A stretch of 64,000 nucleotides of DNA from Microstegium vimineum (lineage: Eukaryota > Streptophyta > Magnoliopsida > Poales > Poaceae), in contig CM039141.1 in the NCBI GenBank assembly GCA_022036555.1, forward strand, positions 7,103,773 through 7,167,772, given 5' to 3'. Shown in pieces: positions 46,201 to 57,384 of this stretch. The notes below the pieces were generated by a model. It searched no databases. It was not told where the DNA came from and was given only the letters and a program-made list of their open reading frames with translations. A program made the position numbers and the translations under genes. Every line of letters begins with the position of its first letter. The first letter of the stretch is position 1.

Positions 46201-47651
46201 AGAAGTCTATTGCGCTCATTCTTCCGCCCGTGAAAGCTGCGAGGCATTCTTGGCGCGATAGATCCCGTGAAAGCCGCGAGGCTGGTTTTCTCCTTTTTTC
46301 GATTAAATTCAGATCAGAAGCACTCCAACGCGTATACGACTTCGCGTCTGTCGGGAGATTGAAGTGGAAGTATACAAAAACTTTTTATTATGTTCATTTT
46401 ATAAAAGTGCAGGAGAGAAGAGTTTATAGATCTGGACTTAATTGATTTCTGAGAAGTTTAGGGTTCCCGATGCAAAACCGTTTTTTCTTTTATCCTTTTT
46501 GTTTATATACATTTAAATGGCTGAAATTTGGAGTAATTCATAGAAAAATCATAAAATAGCAAATGAAGACTTTTTGAAATCCTCATAAGTAGATCTATAG
46601 AGTAGAATAATAATATGATGTTTTTAGTAGAATGATTTTACTGTTGTATTTTTCTATGATATTTAAGGATATAAACTTGTGAACTTTTTTTAATTTCCCA
46701 AGTCCAAAATAGCAAGCTCTTGGAGATAGCTTCTTTTTTACTTTGTATTACGAACACGATTTTTTTGCCCTCGAGGACATGTGGTCTTAACACATCAACC
46801 ATTGGATTCGCATTGAAATGTGTACACACACATCTCAATGCAAATCCAATAGTTGCATGTGCCTTCCAGGGCAAGTTTAACTCTCTTTGTATTACTTGTT
46901 GTATAATGTACTCGTATTTAGTCTCTCTCTCTATATCAATAAGTATACACCGAAAAAACAATCAAGAGCAAAAAGAAAACAATCATTGGACATATTTAGG
47001 CCCCATTTGGATACAAAGTAATTTTAGAGTTTTAGAAAAAAAAATACTACTATAGTTTTGTGAAATGCTTTGGTTTTAGAGTGTCATGAAGTGTTTGGAT
47101 ACAACAAACTTTGTTGATTTAAATAGTATGTTATTTCTGACACTAGTCTTTTTGGAGTTTTAAAACTCCACTATAAATCTCTTTTTTCTAATCTGGTAGA
47201 CTCAACCCGCCTAAGCATCCTTGACAATTCAACAACCGCCTTGTCCCTTGTATCCGTAGCTATGCACAATTCATTGATCCATGATGCAGTTATTTTTATA
47301 TTTTTTTTGAATCTGGGGTTTCCTTCATTACTCATTTGTTAACAAATCGTTAACAACAATCACAGCTACATTATCAGGGATGGATGTGGTATGATGCAGT
47401 TATTTTGAACCAGAGGTGGTGCAAACATTTTGGTTTTTTAAGTCGTCTCAGCATTATTATTAATTTCCTTTTTTGTTATAATATAGAGACCGCGGCCCAA
47501 GTTAACAAAAAAACTAATCAGCTAGGCTCAATTACTTCCACTAAAACAGGCTAGGCCCAACTACTTGCATATCACGGCGGCGCAAAAGGTTGTTATTATA
47601 TTGGCAGACACGCAAAACCTGGATCATATTGTCTATCCATGCGCTAAACCC
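46201..47651. other. Upstream flank of copy F, with a hairpin and a duplicated block
   Basis: At 46803-46850, attggattcgcattgaaatgtgt and its near-perfect inverse form a 23-bp stem. The block 46903-47200 (from ttgtataatgtactcgtatt to tccactataaatctc) is repeated upstream of copy G at 49850-50140. Lesser similarity exists to the flank of copy B. Confidence 0.7.
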
Positions 47652-49079
47652 ATGGCGGATGGCGGCGGCAGCGGCAGCGGCGAGGTCGTCTCGGTCTCTC
47701 CGCGTGCGCGGCAGCCAAGAGGATGGCGGCGGAGACACAAGGCATCAGCGGCGTGCCTCCCGCTCGACGTCATCGTAGAGGAGATCGCGGCGCGCTCCGA
47801 CGCGGCCACCCTCGTGCGGTGCGCGGCCACGTGCAGGGACGCGCGCCGCCGCATCGCCGAGGACCCAAACCCTCGCGGCCGCCTCCGGCTCCGCGACACC
47901 GGCCGGTTCCTCCTCCCCCTCCTGCGCGGCCACCTGGCGGGGATCACGACCTACGACTACGAGAGCGGCAGGAGGAAGACCACCGCGCACCTGGTGGTGG
48001 TGGATACCACCGCGGCGGACACCACCCGTCTCGTCGAGGCCACCTTGGGCGGAACCGAGACATTGAGGAACCCCGTGCCCGTGGACTCGCGCGGCGGCCT
48101 CGTCCTCGTTCGCGCCACAGCGACGTCTCAGGCTCACCCGTGGCAACGCCGGCAGCATGATTACCAGCTGCTCGTTGTGTGCAACCCGGCCACCCGTCGC
48201 CGCCAGGAGCTCCCGACGGAACCGGCGTTCCCGCTACATCTACGTGCTTGCGAGAGTGCGGTCGAGCAGTACGTGCTGCTTGTGGGAGGCGGCGCCGCCG
48301 TAGGCCGGAGTTTCCAAGTGCTCAAGACGATGCTAATGTTGTCGAAGAGAGACCCTTCCCGCCGTCGCCTGATGGTCCATACCTTCTCGTCGGAGCACGG
48401 CACGTGGTCCCCGCTCATGGAGATCCCGACGCCTAATATAGACGGGGGGTGCATCTGCTGGGCACCGCCAACGCGAAAGGTCCTGGTCGTCGGCGACGTC
48501 GTGCACTGGCTCTGTCTGACCGACGTCTGGAGCTACGTGCTCACGCTCGACGTAAAAGCGGCGCGGGTGAGCGAGACGGCTCTCCCTGTGAGCTTCCCGC
48601 ATCCCCACGTCCTCGGGACATATAGCTACCTCCTGGCGAAGGAGGAGGAGGATTCGGCTGGCGGGAGTCCGATCGTGTTCGTCGCCGACGCCAAGAATAA
48701 GACTATACGCGCGTGGGAGCAGTGCAAGAGCACCAAGTTGTTGTGGAAGGCGCGGCCGCAGGTGGTGATAGAGTGGGAGGCCATCATGGGGTTCAACGAC
48801 GACGTGGCCAAGATGGTCGTCGACGGGGAAGAAGGGACGACGAGGACCATGTGTGGTCCTGAGCTATTGTGGTTTGGTGAGAGGAGCGGCGTCGTGCTCA
48901 TCCGGTTTCATGGCTGCTGTTTGCTCTGGCTGGATCTCCACTCCAACAAGATCGTCAGGTGCTTGTGCTTCTCCTCCTCGGATCCTCGGATGAAATACGC
49001 ACAAGAAGTGTATTGCCCCTACGAGCAGGATCATTCGTCTTGGGTGCCAACCTTCAGCAATGCTGCTGTTACCATTTGA
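47652..49079 (+). CDS. F-box-like protein, copy F: the only intact member of the cluster
   Basis: F-box proteins bring substrates to SCF ubiquitin ligases; this grass-type family has unknown targets. The gene is intronless, 475 residues from the ATG in cccATGGCGGATGGC, a start matched by the ATG of copies C, G and H. An upstream in-frame ATG at 47565 would add 29 residues but is not shared by copies C, G and H. Residues 1-34 are Gly/Arg rich. Residues 35-72 are F-box-like: CLPLDVIVEEIAARSDAATL, then CAATCRDARRRI. The body has WSPLMEIPTPN, KVLVVGDVVHWLCLTD, PELLWFGERSGVVLI and WLDLHSNKIVRC, and ends WVPTFSNAAVTI. I do not see kelch or LRR repeats. GC-rich third positions are typical of grass genes of this kind. 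Expression is not shown by sequence. Confidence 0.85.
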   Translation: MADGGGSGSGEVVSVSPRARQPRGWRRRHKASAACLPLDVIVEEIAARSDAATLVRCAATCRDARRRIAEDPNPRGRLRLRDTGRFLLPLLRGHLAGITTYDYESGRRKTTAHLVVVDTTAADTTRLVEATLGGTETLRNPVPVDSRGGLVLVRATATSQAHPWQRRQHDYQLLVVCNPATRRRQELPTEPAFPLHLRACESAVEQYVLLVGGGAAVGRSFQVLKTMLMLSKRDPSRRRLMVHTFSSEHGTWSPLMEIPTPNIDGGCICWAPPTRKVLVVGDVVHWLCLTDVWSYVLTLDVKAARVSETALPVSFPHPHVLGTYSYLLAKEEEDSAGGSPIVFVADAKNKTIRAWEQCKSTKLLWKARPQVVIEWEAIMGFNDDVAKMVVDGEEGTTRTMCGPELLWFGERSGVVLIRFHGCCLLWLDLHSNKIVRCLCFSSSDPRMKYAQEVYCPYEQDHSSWVPTFSNAAVTI

Positions 49080-50441
49080 TTTTCATTTATATCATCAAAT
49101 TTTCCCCCTTTTTTTCAATTCGGGTGTCTGGAGCCTGTATGCGTGAAGCATGCACCCCTTGGTTGAGACCAAAAAAAAAACATCCCAGATAGTATTTTTC
49201 TAGTTGTAATCCATGTAGTTTATTCATTTGCATTTTTCAATTAGGATGTCTCTTTTGCCGAGCAGATCTGCGCATATATCATATATGTGTATTAGTAACT
49301 ACTCTCTCTGTTCCAAATTTACAAGTCATTTTGACTTTTTTAGTTGACCTATTTTTATCATACATCTAGACATATTTGGAGTTGAGAGAGTATATAAAAA
49401 CATGCATGGATTATGCACCCCCTCTGTTAAAATTTTCCTTTTACGTGCATGATGAATAGGATTGATATGCCTCATGAATGTGCAAAGTGAGGAGATCCTA
49501 CCTAGCATTTTGAACCTGAGGTGGTGGAAGCATTTTGTCTACGCCAAATACTAGGTGGCAGCATTTAGAAGAGGTTATCAGTTTTCCTATTTTTTTAATA
49601 ACACTCGAGGATCTTCAGGATGAGGTAATTTAAAGCTCGGCGGTCTTGAGGATTAGGTGGCATCTGACAGTCGGTGCATGTAAGTATGTAGTAACAGTTA
49701 CAATAAGATGGTCCTTGAGATATTTGTTACAGTAATACCGGCATGTAGCAAAAACAATCAAATGCACAGATTGCAGTTCCATTGAGTGTCGATGTTGGAG
49801 TTGAATTGTTTTTTTATGATATTATAACAGGAGGTGGTACTGTCAAACACGAGTTGTATAATGTACTCGTATTTTAGTCTCTGTATATATATCATTAACT
49901 GTACACCGAAGAAAAAAATCAAGAGCAAAAAGAGAAACAAAGAATTGGACATATTTAAGCCCCGTTTGGATACAAAGTAATTTTAGAGTTTTAGAAAAAA
50001 TACTACTATAGTTTTGTGGAATGTTTTGGTTTTAGAGTGTCATGAAGTGTTTGGATACAACAAACTTTGTGGTTTTAAATACAATGTTATTTCTGACACT
50101 ATAGTCTTTTTTGAGTTTTGAAACTCCACTCTAAATCTCTTTTTTATAAACCACACATTGGTTATAAAACTATAGTTTCTTGATACTACAACATCAATGC
50201 AAGGCCTAAGCATCTGGTGGGTTAGTCCGTTAATGCGTATGTAACAATGGAAATTCGTCTTTTGATTCTTCTCTATACTTTCGTTATCTCCATAGTATTA
50301 CCGACCTACAAGGTCATATGACGAGTAGTTTTTTTTTAACTATAAAAACAACCTTGCAGACGACATCGCTAGGCTTTTTCCTCAGAGATCTGGCAACCTG
50401 AAGCTCGGCCACCAGATAAGCGTGGATCCAACACCCAATCC
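49080..50441. other. Spacer between copies F and G
   Basis: No gene. It includes the flank shared with copies A and B (49390-49500) and the block duplicated from 46903-47200 (49850-50140). Confidence 0.6.
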
Positions 50442-51817
50442 GTGGCGGGCGGCGGCGGCGAGGTCGTCTCGGTCTCGCCGCGTGCGGGGCAGCCAAGAGG
50501 AGGGCGGCGGAGACACAAGGCAGCGGCGTGCCTCCCGCTCGACGTCATCGTAGAGGAGATCGCGGCGCGCTCCGACGCGGCCACCCTCGTGCGGTGCGCG
50601 GCCACGTGCAGGGACGCGCGCCGCCGCATCGCCGAGGACGCAAACCTCCGCGCCCGCCTCCGGCTCCGCGACACCGGCCGGTTCCTCCTCCCCCTCCTGC
50701 GCGGCCACCTGGCGGGGATCACGACCTACGAGGGCGGCAGGAGGAAGACCACCACGTACCTGGTGGATACCACCGCGGCGAACACCACCCGTCTCGTCGA
50801 GGCCACCTTCGCCTCAGCCGCCGCCGCTGAAGCCGAGACGTTAAAGGACCCGTTTCCCTTGGACTCGCGCGGCGGCCTCGTCCTCATCCACGCCTCCCCG
50901 TGGCAAATGCTTGACCGGAAGTTGCTCGTGTGCAACCCGGCCACCGGTCGCCGCCTGGCCCTCCCGCCGGAACCGGAGTCCCCCAAGGTTGGCTGCAATC
51001 TGGAACGTTACGTCCTGCTCGTTGGCGACGTCAGAGACGACGACGGCGAGGGAGGTGCCCGCGCCGGCGCCGCCGTCGGTCGTCCTTTCCAAGTGCTCAA
51101 AGTGAAGCTACTGTTGTCTCAACACAACCCTTCTCACCGTCGCCTGTTAGTCCAGACCTTCTCGTCGGAGCACGGCTTGTGGTCCGTGCTCACGGAGATC
51201 CCGACTCCCAACATACACGGGGGTTACGTCCGCTGGACGTCGCCAAATGTCTCGATGTCTCTCGGTGTCTCGGGGCTGAAATACCTCCCTCCCATCCAAC
51301 TTGTGTTTTGCTCTAAGATGTGTGTCCAATCATGTTGAAAAAGCTTCGCCGAGATCGGACGGATAAGATTGAATCTTTGCCGAAAACGAACGGTAGATAT
51401 GAGGGGGATATCTCCGACCCTAGACACAGGCTTCGCGTTGAAATGTCTCCGCCCCGAGACACAGGGGCCCTGGTCGTCGGCGATGTCGTGCACACCAAGA
51501 CGTGGAAGCCGCAGGTGGTGATAGAGAACGAGACGATCCTTGGGTTCAACGACGATGGCCTGGCCGAGCTGGTGGAGAAGGAGAGGAGGAGGAAGCCTGT
51601 TCCTGATCTAGTGTGGTTTGGGGAGAGGAGCGGCGTCGTGCTCCTTCGGATTCATGGCTACTGTTTGGTCTGGCTGGATCTCCACTCCAAGAGGATCGTC
51701 AGGTGCTTGTGCTTCTCCCTGGATCGTCGGATGCAATACGCACGGCTGTTTTGTCCCTACGAGGTCGACCTTTCGTCTTGGGTGCCAACCTTCAGCAGTG
51801 CTGCTGTTACCCTTTGA
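50442..51817 (+). pseudogene. F-box-like family, copy G: MITE insertion and internal deletion
   Basis: Starts MAGGGGEVVSVSPR and stays open through CLPLDVIVEEIAARSDAATL and FSSEHGLWSVLTEIPTPN to WTSPN at about 51247. An insertion of about 220 bp including a small inverted-repeat element then ends the frame. After it, GDVVH is joined directly to TKTWKPQVVIEN, deleting about 100 codons found in other copies (HWLCLTD... to ...ESKHTKM); the trinucleotide CAC sits at both deletion ends. The C-terminus, WVPTFSSAAVTL, is intact. Confidence 0.88.
51265..51462. mobile_element. Small MITE-like insertion in copy G
   Basis: A 198-bp segment with a perfect 12-bp terminal inverted repeat GTGTCTCGGGGC. The target duplication is not clear, and about 20 extra bases to the left (atgtctcgatgtctctcg) also lack homology in other copies. 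Confidence 0.6.
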
Positions 51818-52347
51818 TTCATTTGTCCGTCGATGTTTGCCTGCTTTTCAATTCTAATGTCTCAACTGCTTGAATTGGCAGGTGTGTTGATTTGCATTGG
51901 CAAAAAAAAGAAGCAGTTAGTATTTCATTTCTGTAGTTTTAATTCATTCAATTCTCTACTAAATGAAAAGGCTGCACACCTGCCATTGATGCTAAAACAA
52001 CAATTCTCTACTAATCTTTGTAGCCACATATTGGACGTGTCTCTGGTCCATTCTTTATAAAGAGCACAACAAAACAACAATGAAGGAAACTTGTTGTTCG
52101 CTTGATGTTGTAGCAATAGAGATCTTTATAAAGAATGGATGGTTGTCTTCTAATAGGCTTAGTGCTTAGTAAATTATCGAGTTTGAGTTTAACTCAAAAA
52201 TGTTTTGTGAGTTTTTATTTAGCGGGATGCTAATTTAGTAATAATGAATGATTGTATGCGAAAATCTTGCAAAGACTGAAATAAAATTTCCTTTTTCTAA
52301 AAAATAGAGTTTTTTGACTCGCCAAAAACTATTAAAGGATTAAATAA
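51818..52347. other. Downstream flank of copy G
   Basis: AT-rich, no gene recognised. The first 100 bp match the downstream flank of copy C. Confidence 0.5.
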
Positions 52348-53960
52348 GACCATCTCCAATAGCATTTTAATAATTCGCTTCTAAAATATAAAATACAATT
52401 ATATATCAGGAATCTTATACTATTTCTAAATTATTCTAACTATTTTTATATATTATTTTTTCTTATATATTGCATTAGGAATTCTTTCTTTCTCTTTGAT
52501 TTTTTCCCACGCACTTCCATCTTCACCGATAGATACGCGCGTGGCGGGCGCATGGATATATCCACACGGTCAATCTATTTTTTCTAAACATGTAAAGAAT
52601 GAAAGGTGAGATTGGAAGGCGGAGGCGCTCAATGACAACCGATGGATTACAGATATCGATCACAACCTCAATCCTCATCTCATTGCAGAATACATCAACC
52701 TATGGGAGGTGTTAGAAGGAATTGTCCTAATAGACACACAGCCGGATACAATTTCCTGGGCTCCTACGGCTGATGGCGTATACTCGGCCAAATCGGCATA
52801 CTCTATGCAGTTTGAGGGAAAGACAAAAAGCCTTGCAGCAGCTCAGACCTGGAAGACCACTGCACCAGCAAAATGCAATTCTTCACTTGGCTCATGCTGC
52901 AGGATAGAATCTGGACTGTTGCGCGCTTGCAACGACGTGGCTGGCCAAACGAATATTTTTTGCCAGCTATGTGTTAGGAATCTTGAGACTGCCCGACAAC
53001 TTTTCTGCGAGTGCCCCATAGCCAGGAAGATCTGGGAAGGGATTGCTAACTGAGTTCAGATTCCATCTCTGATACCGGCAAACTGGAGTCTGAATTGCAC
53101 CATGGGCATCTGGTTTACTAAGTTGGTGGCTGGTACTGATTCTCCATCAAGATCCAGGGTACAATCTTTAGTCATGCTTACTATATGGGATATCTGGCAC
53201 GAAAGGAACAACCGCGTTTTCTGAAAGGAGGCAAGGACTGTCCAACATTTTGTGTACAACATCCAAGATGAGGCGCGGACATGGAGGGCTGCGGGATTTA
53301 GGGGCCTGGATTTGTTCCTCCAGGCAATAGCTGTTGATTAGCCTGTCTTGCTAGCCGTTGACACTAGTCTGTCTTATGTAAATTTTCCTACTGTGTGTTT
53401 AGGGGTGGCCAGGGTCGTGACCTGGGCAGTATTGGCGAGGCGCAGCTTGTGCCCCACAACAATTGTTACTTGCTCTCCTCCTATATCAATGAAAGTCGGC
53501 AACGGATCTTTCGAAAAAAAGATTGGAAACCGTTGTAGTTTCCATCTTGGCCAATGGATACACGTGTGTGCCTCACACGAATATATCCACGTGATCGGTC
53601 TATTTTTTCAAGTGCGGAAAGATTGGGAGGTGAGATCAAAAACTATTGTAGATAGTTTTTTTTTCATTCTTGCCAATAATCCTACATTGAGAAACTTTAT
53701 TGAAAACTTTTAAAGATGTTCTATTTTTTCAAACATGTAAAGACTTAGAGGTGAGATTGTGAACTATTGAAGCTTTCATCTTGGCCGATGGCCGGATACG
53801 CATTGTGGGAGGCACACGAATATATCCACGTGATCGGTCTATTTTTCCAAGCAAAAAGTTTGGGAGGTGAGATTGGAAACTGTTGCATCTAGTTTTTTTT
53901 TTTTCATTCTTGCCAATAATCCTACATTGAGAAACTTTATTGAAAAGTCTTAGAGATGCT
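52348..53960. repeat. Degenerate TIR repeat with internal direct duplication, split by a LINE
   Basis: Left end ccatctccaatagcatttt and right end (inverted) agagcatctctaagac resemble a grass MITE terminus. The segment with tatatccac(g/a)(t/c)g(a/g)tc(g/a)gtctatttttt occurs three times, near 52556, 53583 and 53824; the last two are part of a direct duplication of about 240 bp. Confidence 0.6.
52618..53520 (+). mobile_element. 5'-truncated LINE with perfect target duplication
   Basis: About 900 bp ending in a short A run. It encodes the 3' end of an L1-type ORF2: FCQLCVRNLETARQLFCECP (zinc-knuckle-like zf-RVT) and WDIWHERNNRVF, with stops and frameshifts. It is flanked by AGATTGGAA at 52609-52617 and 53520-53528, where the last A is shared with the tail. 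It lies inside the TIR repeat and therefore arrived later. Confidence 0.9.
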
Positions 53961-54182
53961 CTAGCGCTAGATGTACCCCTAGCTGAGTCCTTATTTAGAT
54001 ACTCTCATACTCACCCCAAATCCCCAATCCACATGTCTCATTTGGGAGAGCAAAGATGATTGAAAAATTAGCAAATCCTTGAATGAATTAAAACTATATA
54101 TAAATTTTATGCTAGTTAAAAATGGTTTGCCAATACATACAAGGAGTTGAGACATTATTATTAGAAAATTGAAAAGCAGGAA
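53961..54182. other. Downstream flank of copy H
   Basis: Inverse of the flank after copies C and E (gccaatacatacaaggagttgagac). No gene. Confidence 0.6.
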
Positions 54183-55949
54183 TCAAAGGGTAATAACAGC
54201 AGCACTACTGAAGGTTGGCACCCAAGACGAAAGGTCAATCTCGTATGGACAATACACCTGTGCGTATGCGTATGACATCCGACGATCCGAGGTGAGGCAC
54301 CTGACGATCTTGTTGGATTGCAGATCCAGCCAGAGCAAACAGTGGCCATGAATCCGAAGGAGCACGACGCCGCTCCTCTCAGCAAACCACAATAGCTCAG
54401 CGACGTGCTTCGTCTTCCACCAACTCCTCTCCTTCTCCACATCGTCGTTGAACCCCAGGATCGTCTCGTTCTCCATCACCACCTGCGGCCGCGGCTTCCA
54501 CATCCTGGTGTGCTTCGACTGCTCCCAGGCGGAGATCCTGTCGGCGTCGGCGACGAGCACGACGGGTTCCCGCCCGCCGAAGCCGTCGCCAAAAGGTAGC
54601 GACGTCTCTCCTCGTACTGGATCTTGCAGTCGTTGCCGGGGAAGCTCGCCGGGAGAGACGTCACGTTCACCCGCGCCGCCGCTCCGGCTCCCATGTCCGC
54701 GTGGAAAGATGAGCATGTAGCTCCCGCTGTCGGTCAGGCACAGCCAGTGAACGACGGCGCCGACGACCAGCGGCCTATAATTGATGACAGGTTGCCGCCG
54801 CTCCCCGTCCCGAGTAGGGTAGGAGTCGGGATCTCCGCGAGCGGGGACCATGCGCCGTGCTCCGACGAGAAGGTGTGCACCAGCAGGTGACGGTAAGAAC
54901 GGTACTGTGACTGCACTAGCTTCGCCTTGAGCACTTGGAAACGTCGGCCGACGGCGGCGTCGGCGCCATCGCCGACAATACCGTACGCCTCCCCCCCCCC
55001 AACTCTGGACGGGATCCGGGACTGGGAACTCCGGTTCCAGCGGGAGTGCCACGCAGCGACGGGTAAGCCAGGTTGCCCACGAGTAGTTTTCGCTGATACG
55101 TGTAATTCTGAGTCATCGTCGTCGTCTTGGCGCGAACGAGGACGAGGCCGCCGCGCGAGTCCATTGACTCGATCAGCGGCGGCGTCTCGTCGGCCTCATC
55201 AGCGAAGGTGGCTTTGATGACACGGGTACTGGCGTCCGCCGCGGCGGCTGTATCCACCCATGTATACACTTCGATCTTCTCCCCTCATCAGGGGAGGTGG
55301 CTTTGATGACACGGGTACTGGCGTCCGCCGCGGCCTCCCCGCCGATGTTGGTCGGGGTCCTCGGCGATGTGGCGGCGCGCGTCCCTGCACGTGGCCGCGC
55401 ACCGCACCAGGGTGGCCGGGTCGGAGCGCGCCGCGATCTCTGCGATGATGATGTCCAGCGGGAGCCACAAGGGTTGGAAGAAGGGGAGAGGAGGCTCCGA
55501 AAGAACAACAGGCTGGCGGTTGCCTCGCTCGAGAAAGCCTAACCCAAGAAGCAAGCTGGCGGTTGCCTCGCCTAACATTTGCTCCGTCGTCGCCCCAGCT
55601 CTACATGGGAAAGGCCATGTCATGGCTCAGCCCATTTACCCCTCCTCCCAACTCTGGATCATGGACCCTAGTGTCGTTATTTGGGCAGCCTTCTACGTGG
55701 TTACAAAATCAATACGGCACTAATAATGTGATCCGCCTTTTATCTTTCTGTTTTTTTTTCTGAAAGGAAATCCACTTTTTATCGTGTGAGAAATACTGAC
55801 ACGATATGGCCCGACAAAATGAGCACATGGGCTGACTCTAGGCCAAGAACCCATAGGGCGACTCCGTCCGACGGCTCCCCGCCAGCCTGCACAGCACGCG
55901 GCGAGACGGGGACAACAACGTCGTCGTCGCCGCCGACGCTGCCCGCCAT
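54183..55949 (-). pseudogene. F-box-like family, copy H: duplicated segment and displaced 5' end
   Basis: The C-terminal half is mostly open (WLDLQSNKIVRC; SSWVPTFSSAAVITL). Frameshifts occur near 54545-54600 and 54690. In the N-terminal half, a segment including ggctttgatgacacgggtact is present twice (about 55206-55244 and 55295-55334), and the region for RLRLRDTGRF...GITTY is missing. The F-box-like block at 55380-55460 is preserved (SDPATLVRCAATCRDARR), but the start codon and leader (MAGSVGGDDDVVVPVSPR at 55949) are separated from it by about 380 bp of foreign DNA (55470-55850). It groups with C. Confidence 0.85.
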
Positions 55950-56941
55950 GAATTTTGAGTGGATGGATTTTGCGTGCGGCGTTCGAAAAACCTGGTGAGT
56001 CTTTTTTTTTCCGGAAGAAGAATTATATTATATAATATTTTGGTATGTACATCAATATATTACAAACACTCTTGATTACATTAAATATATCTAGAAACTG
56101 ATTACCATCTAAAATATACCTACGCTGTGAAAAACTCCAAATATCAAAACCAAACTTTTTTAACGCTTCGTATAGATGACCGCATAGGCAACTCGGCACC
56201 AGCAATAGCGGCAAGCCTGAGAACAAATGTCCAACGAACGACGGCCAACAATCCTATAGGTGGAATTGAAGATATTTTTCTTCTTGCTAGTGTCTTTCTT
56301 CTTCTTTCTGCCACCGAACAATGAGGAAGACTGATCTGAAGGATATTCTCCCTAGTCTTTCATTGTGGCCAGATCTAACCACAACAAAACGAAGAAAAGA
56401 CCGAAGAAAATTATTCCATGGTGGCGACATCATCTCCGCCTTGATGCCGTCGTCCGGAAAGAAAGATCTTCATGTCGATGAAGATGGTGACGCCGAAGTT
56501 GTCGCCCTCATCTTCAACGAAACCGCCATGGAGAAGACGATTTCACCCTTCTCCTTCAGCTTCACTATTGCCGGAGAAGAGGAGATAAAACTCCAATACC
56601 AAGAATTTTGGCATGGAGAAACCCTAACCCCTAAGGATTCGATCTACTGGAGAAACTTATTAAAAACAATGAATCCCCACTTTCTTTAGCCCCTGGCGAG
56701 ATGTCGGAGGAGAAGGGAGGGGAACCAGCGGCGACGACGGCGGGCGGCGGCGGAGGCGGCCCCTCTCAGCAAAGACTCCCTGTTTGTTTAAATTTAAATT
56801 TGTGTGTCTTGCGTGCAAATATGCAGGAGTACTTCTCTTAATTTGGGCCGCGGTTCTGTTAAGGCCGGCCTAATTTTAATTTCTGAGGACCGAAAACACT
56901 ATTGACGACGAACGATCATGTTGACGTCCGAATCCAATGTA
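55950..56941. other. Intergenic; short frames of unknown nature
   Basis: 56321-56689 is an open stretch of 122 codons with an acidic middle (DVDEDGDAEVVALIFNE). I do not recognise it; it may be a decayed transposon frame. Nothing else is supported. Confidence 0.3.
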
Positions 56942-57216
56942 GGCCTTGTTTAGTTCTCTAAATTCATCCCTAAATTTCACTATGCAAAAAGAAGATTCCC
57001 CATCACATCGAAATGTCGACCTATGCATGGAGTACTAAATATAGATGAAATCAAAAACTATTTGTGCAGTTTTGTTGTACTTTACGAGACGAACATTTTA
57101 AGCCTAATTAATTAATTTTTGGACAATTATTAGCACTAAAAAACAAAAGTGTTACAGTGTTCGGGGGTGGCACTGTGCCGATTCGGCCACCCCCGAATCC
57201 GGAACTAAACACGGCC
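56942..57216. mobile_element. MITE with GGCC(T/G)TGTTTAGTTC ends
   Basis: The 275-bp element starts GGCCTTGTTTAGTTC and ends GGAACTAAACACGGCC. GTA flanks both sides (56939-56941 and 57217-57219). This is a very common grass MITE type, related to PIF/Harbinger. Confidence 0.85.
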
Positions 57217-57384
57217 GTAGTTCGAAAATTTACATTTTTTAATTTTAAAAAATTAAAAAAATAAAAATTAATTTTTGTACCCTGAATAATTTGAAATCAA
57301 AACTTGTCAACTCTAAGTTGTTGGTCTTATTAAGCTGTAAAATTTTATTTAAAGTTCATCTTCATCCGGATTCGGTTTATATAC

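Noticed and set aside
47565..47651. Upstream ATG adding 29 residues to F-box-like copy F
   Set aside because: Copies C, G and H start at the cognate of 47652, and the extra stretch is not preserved in any of them.
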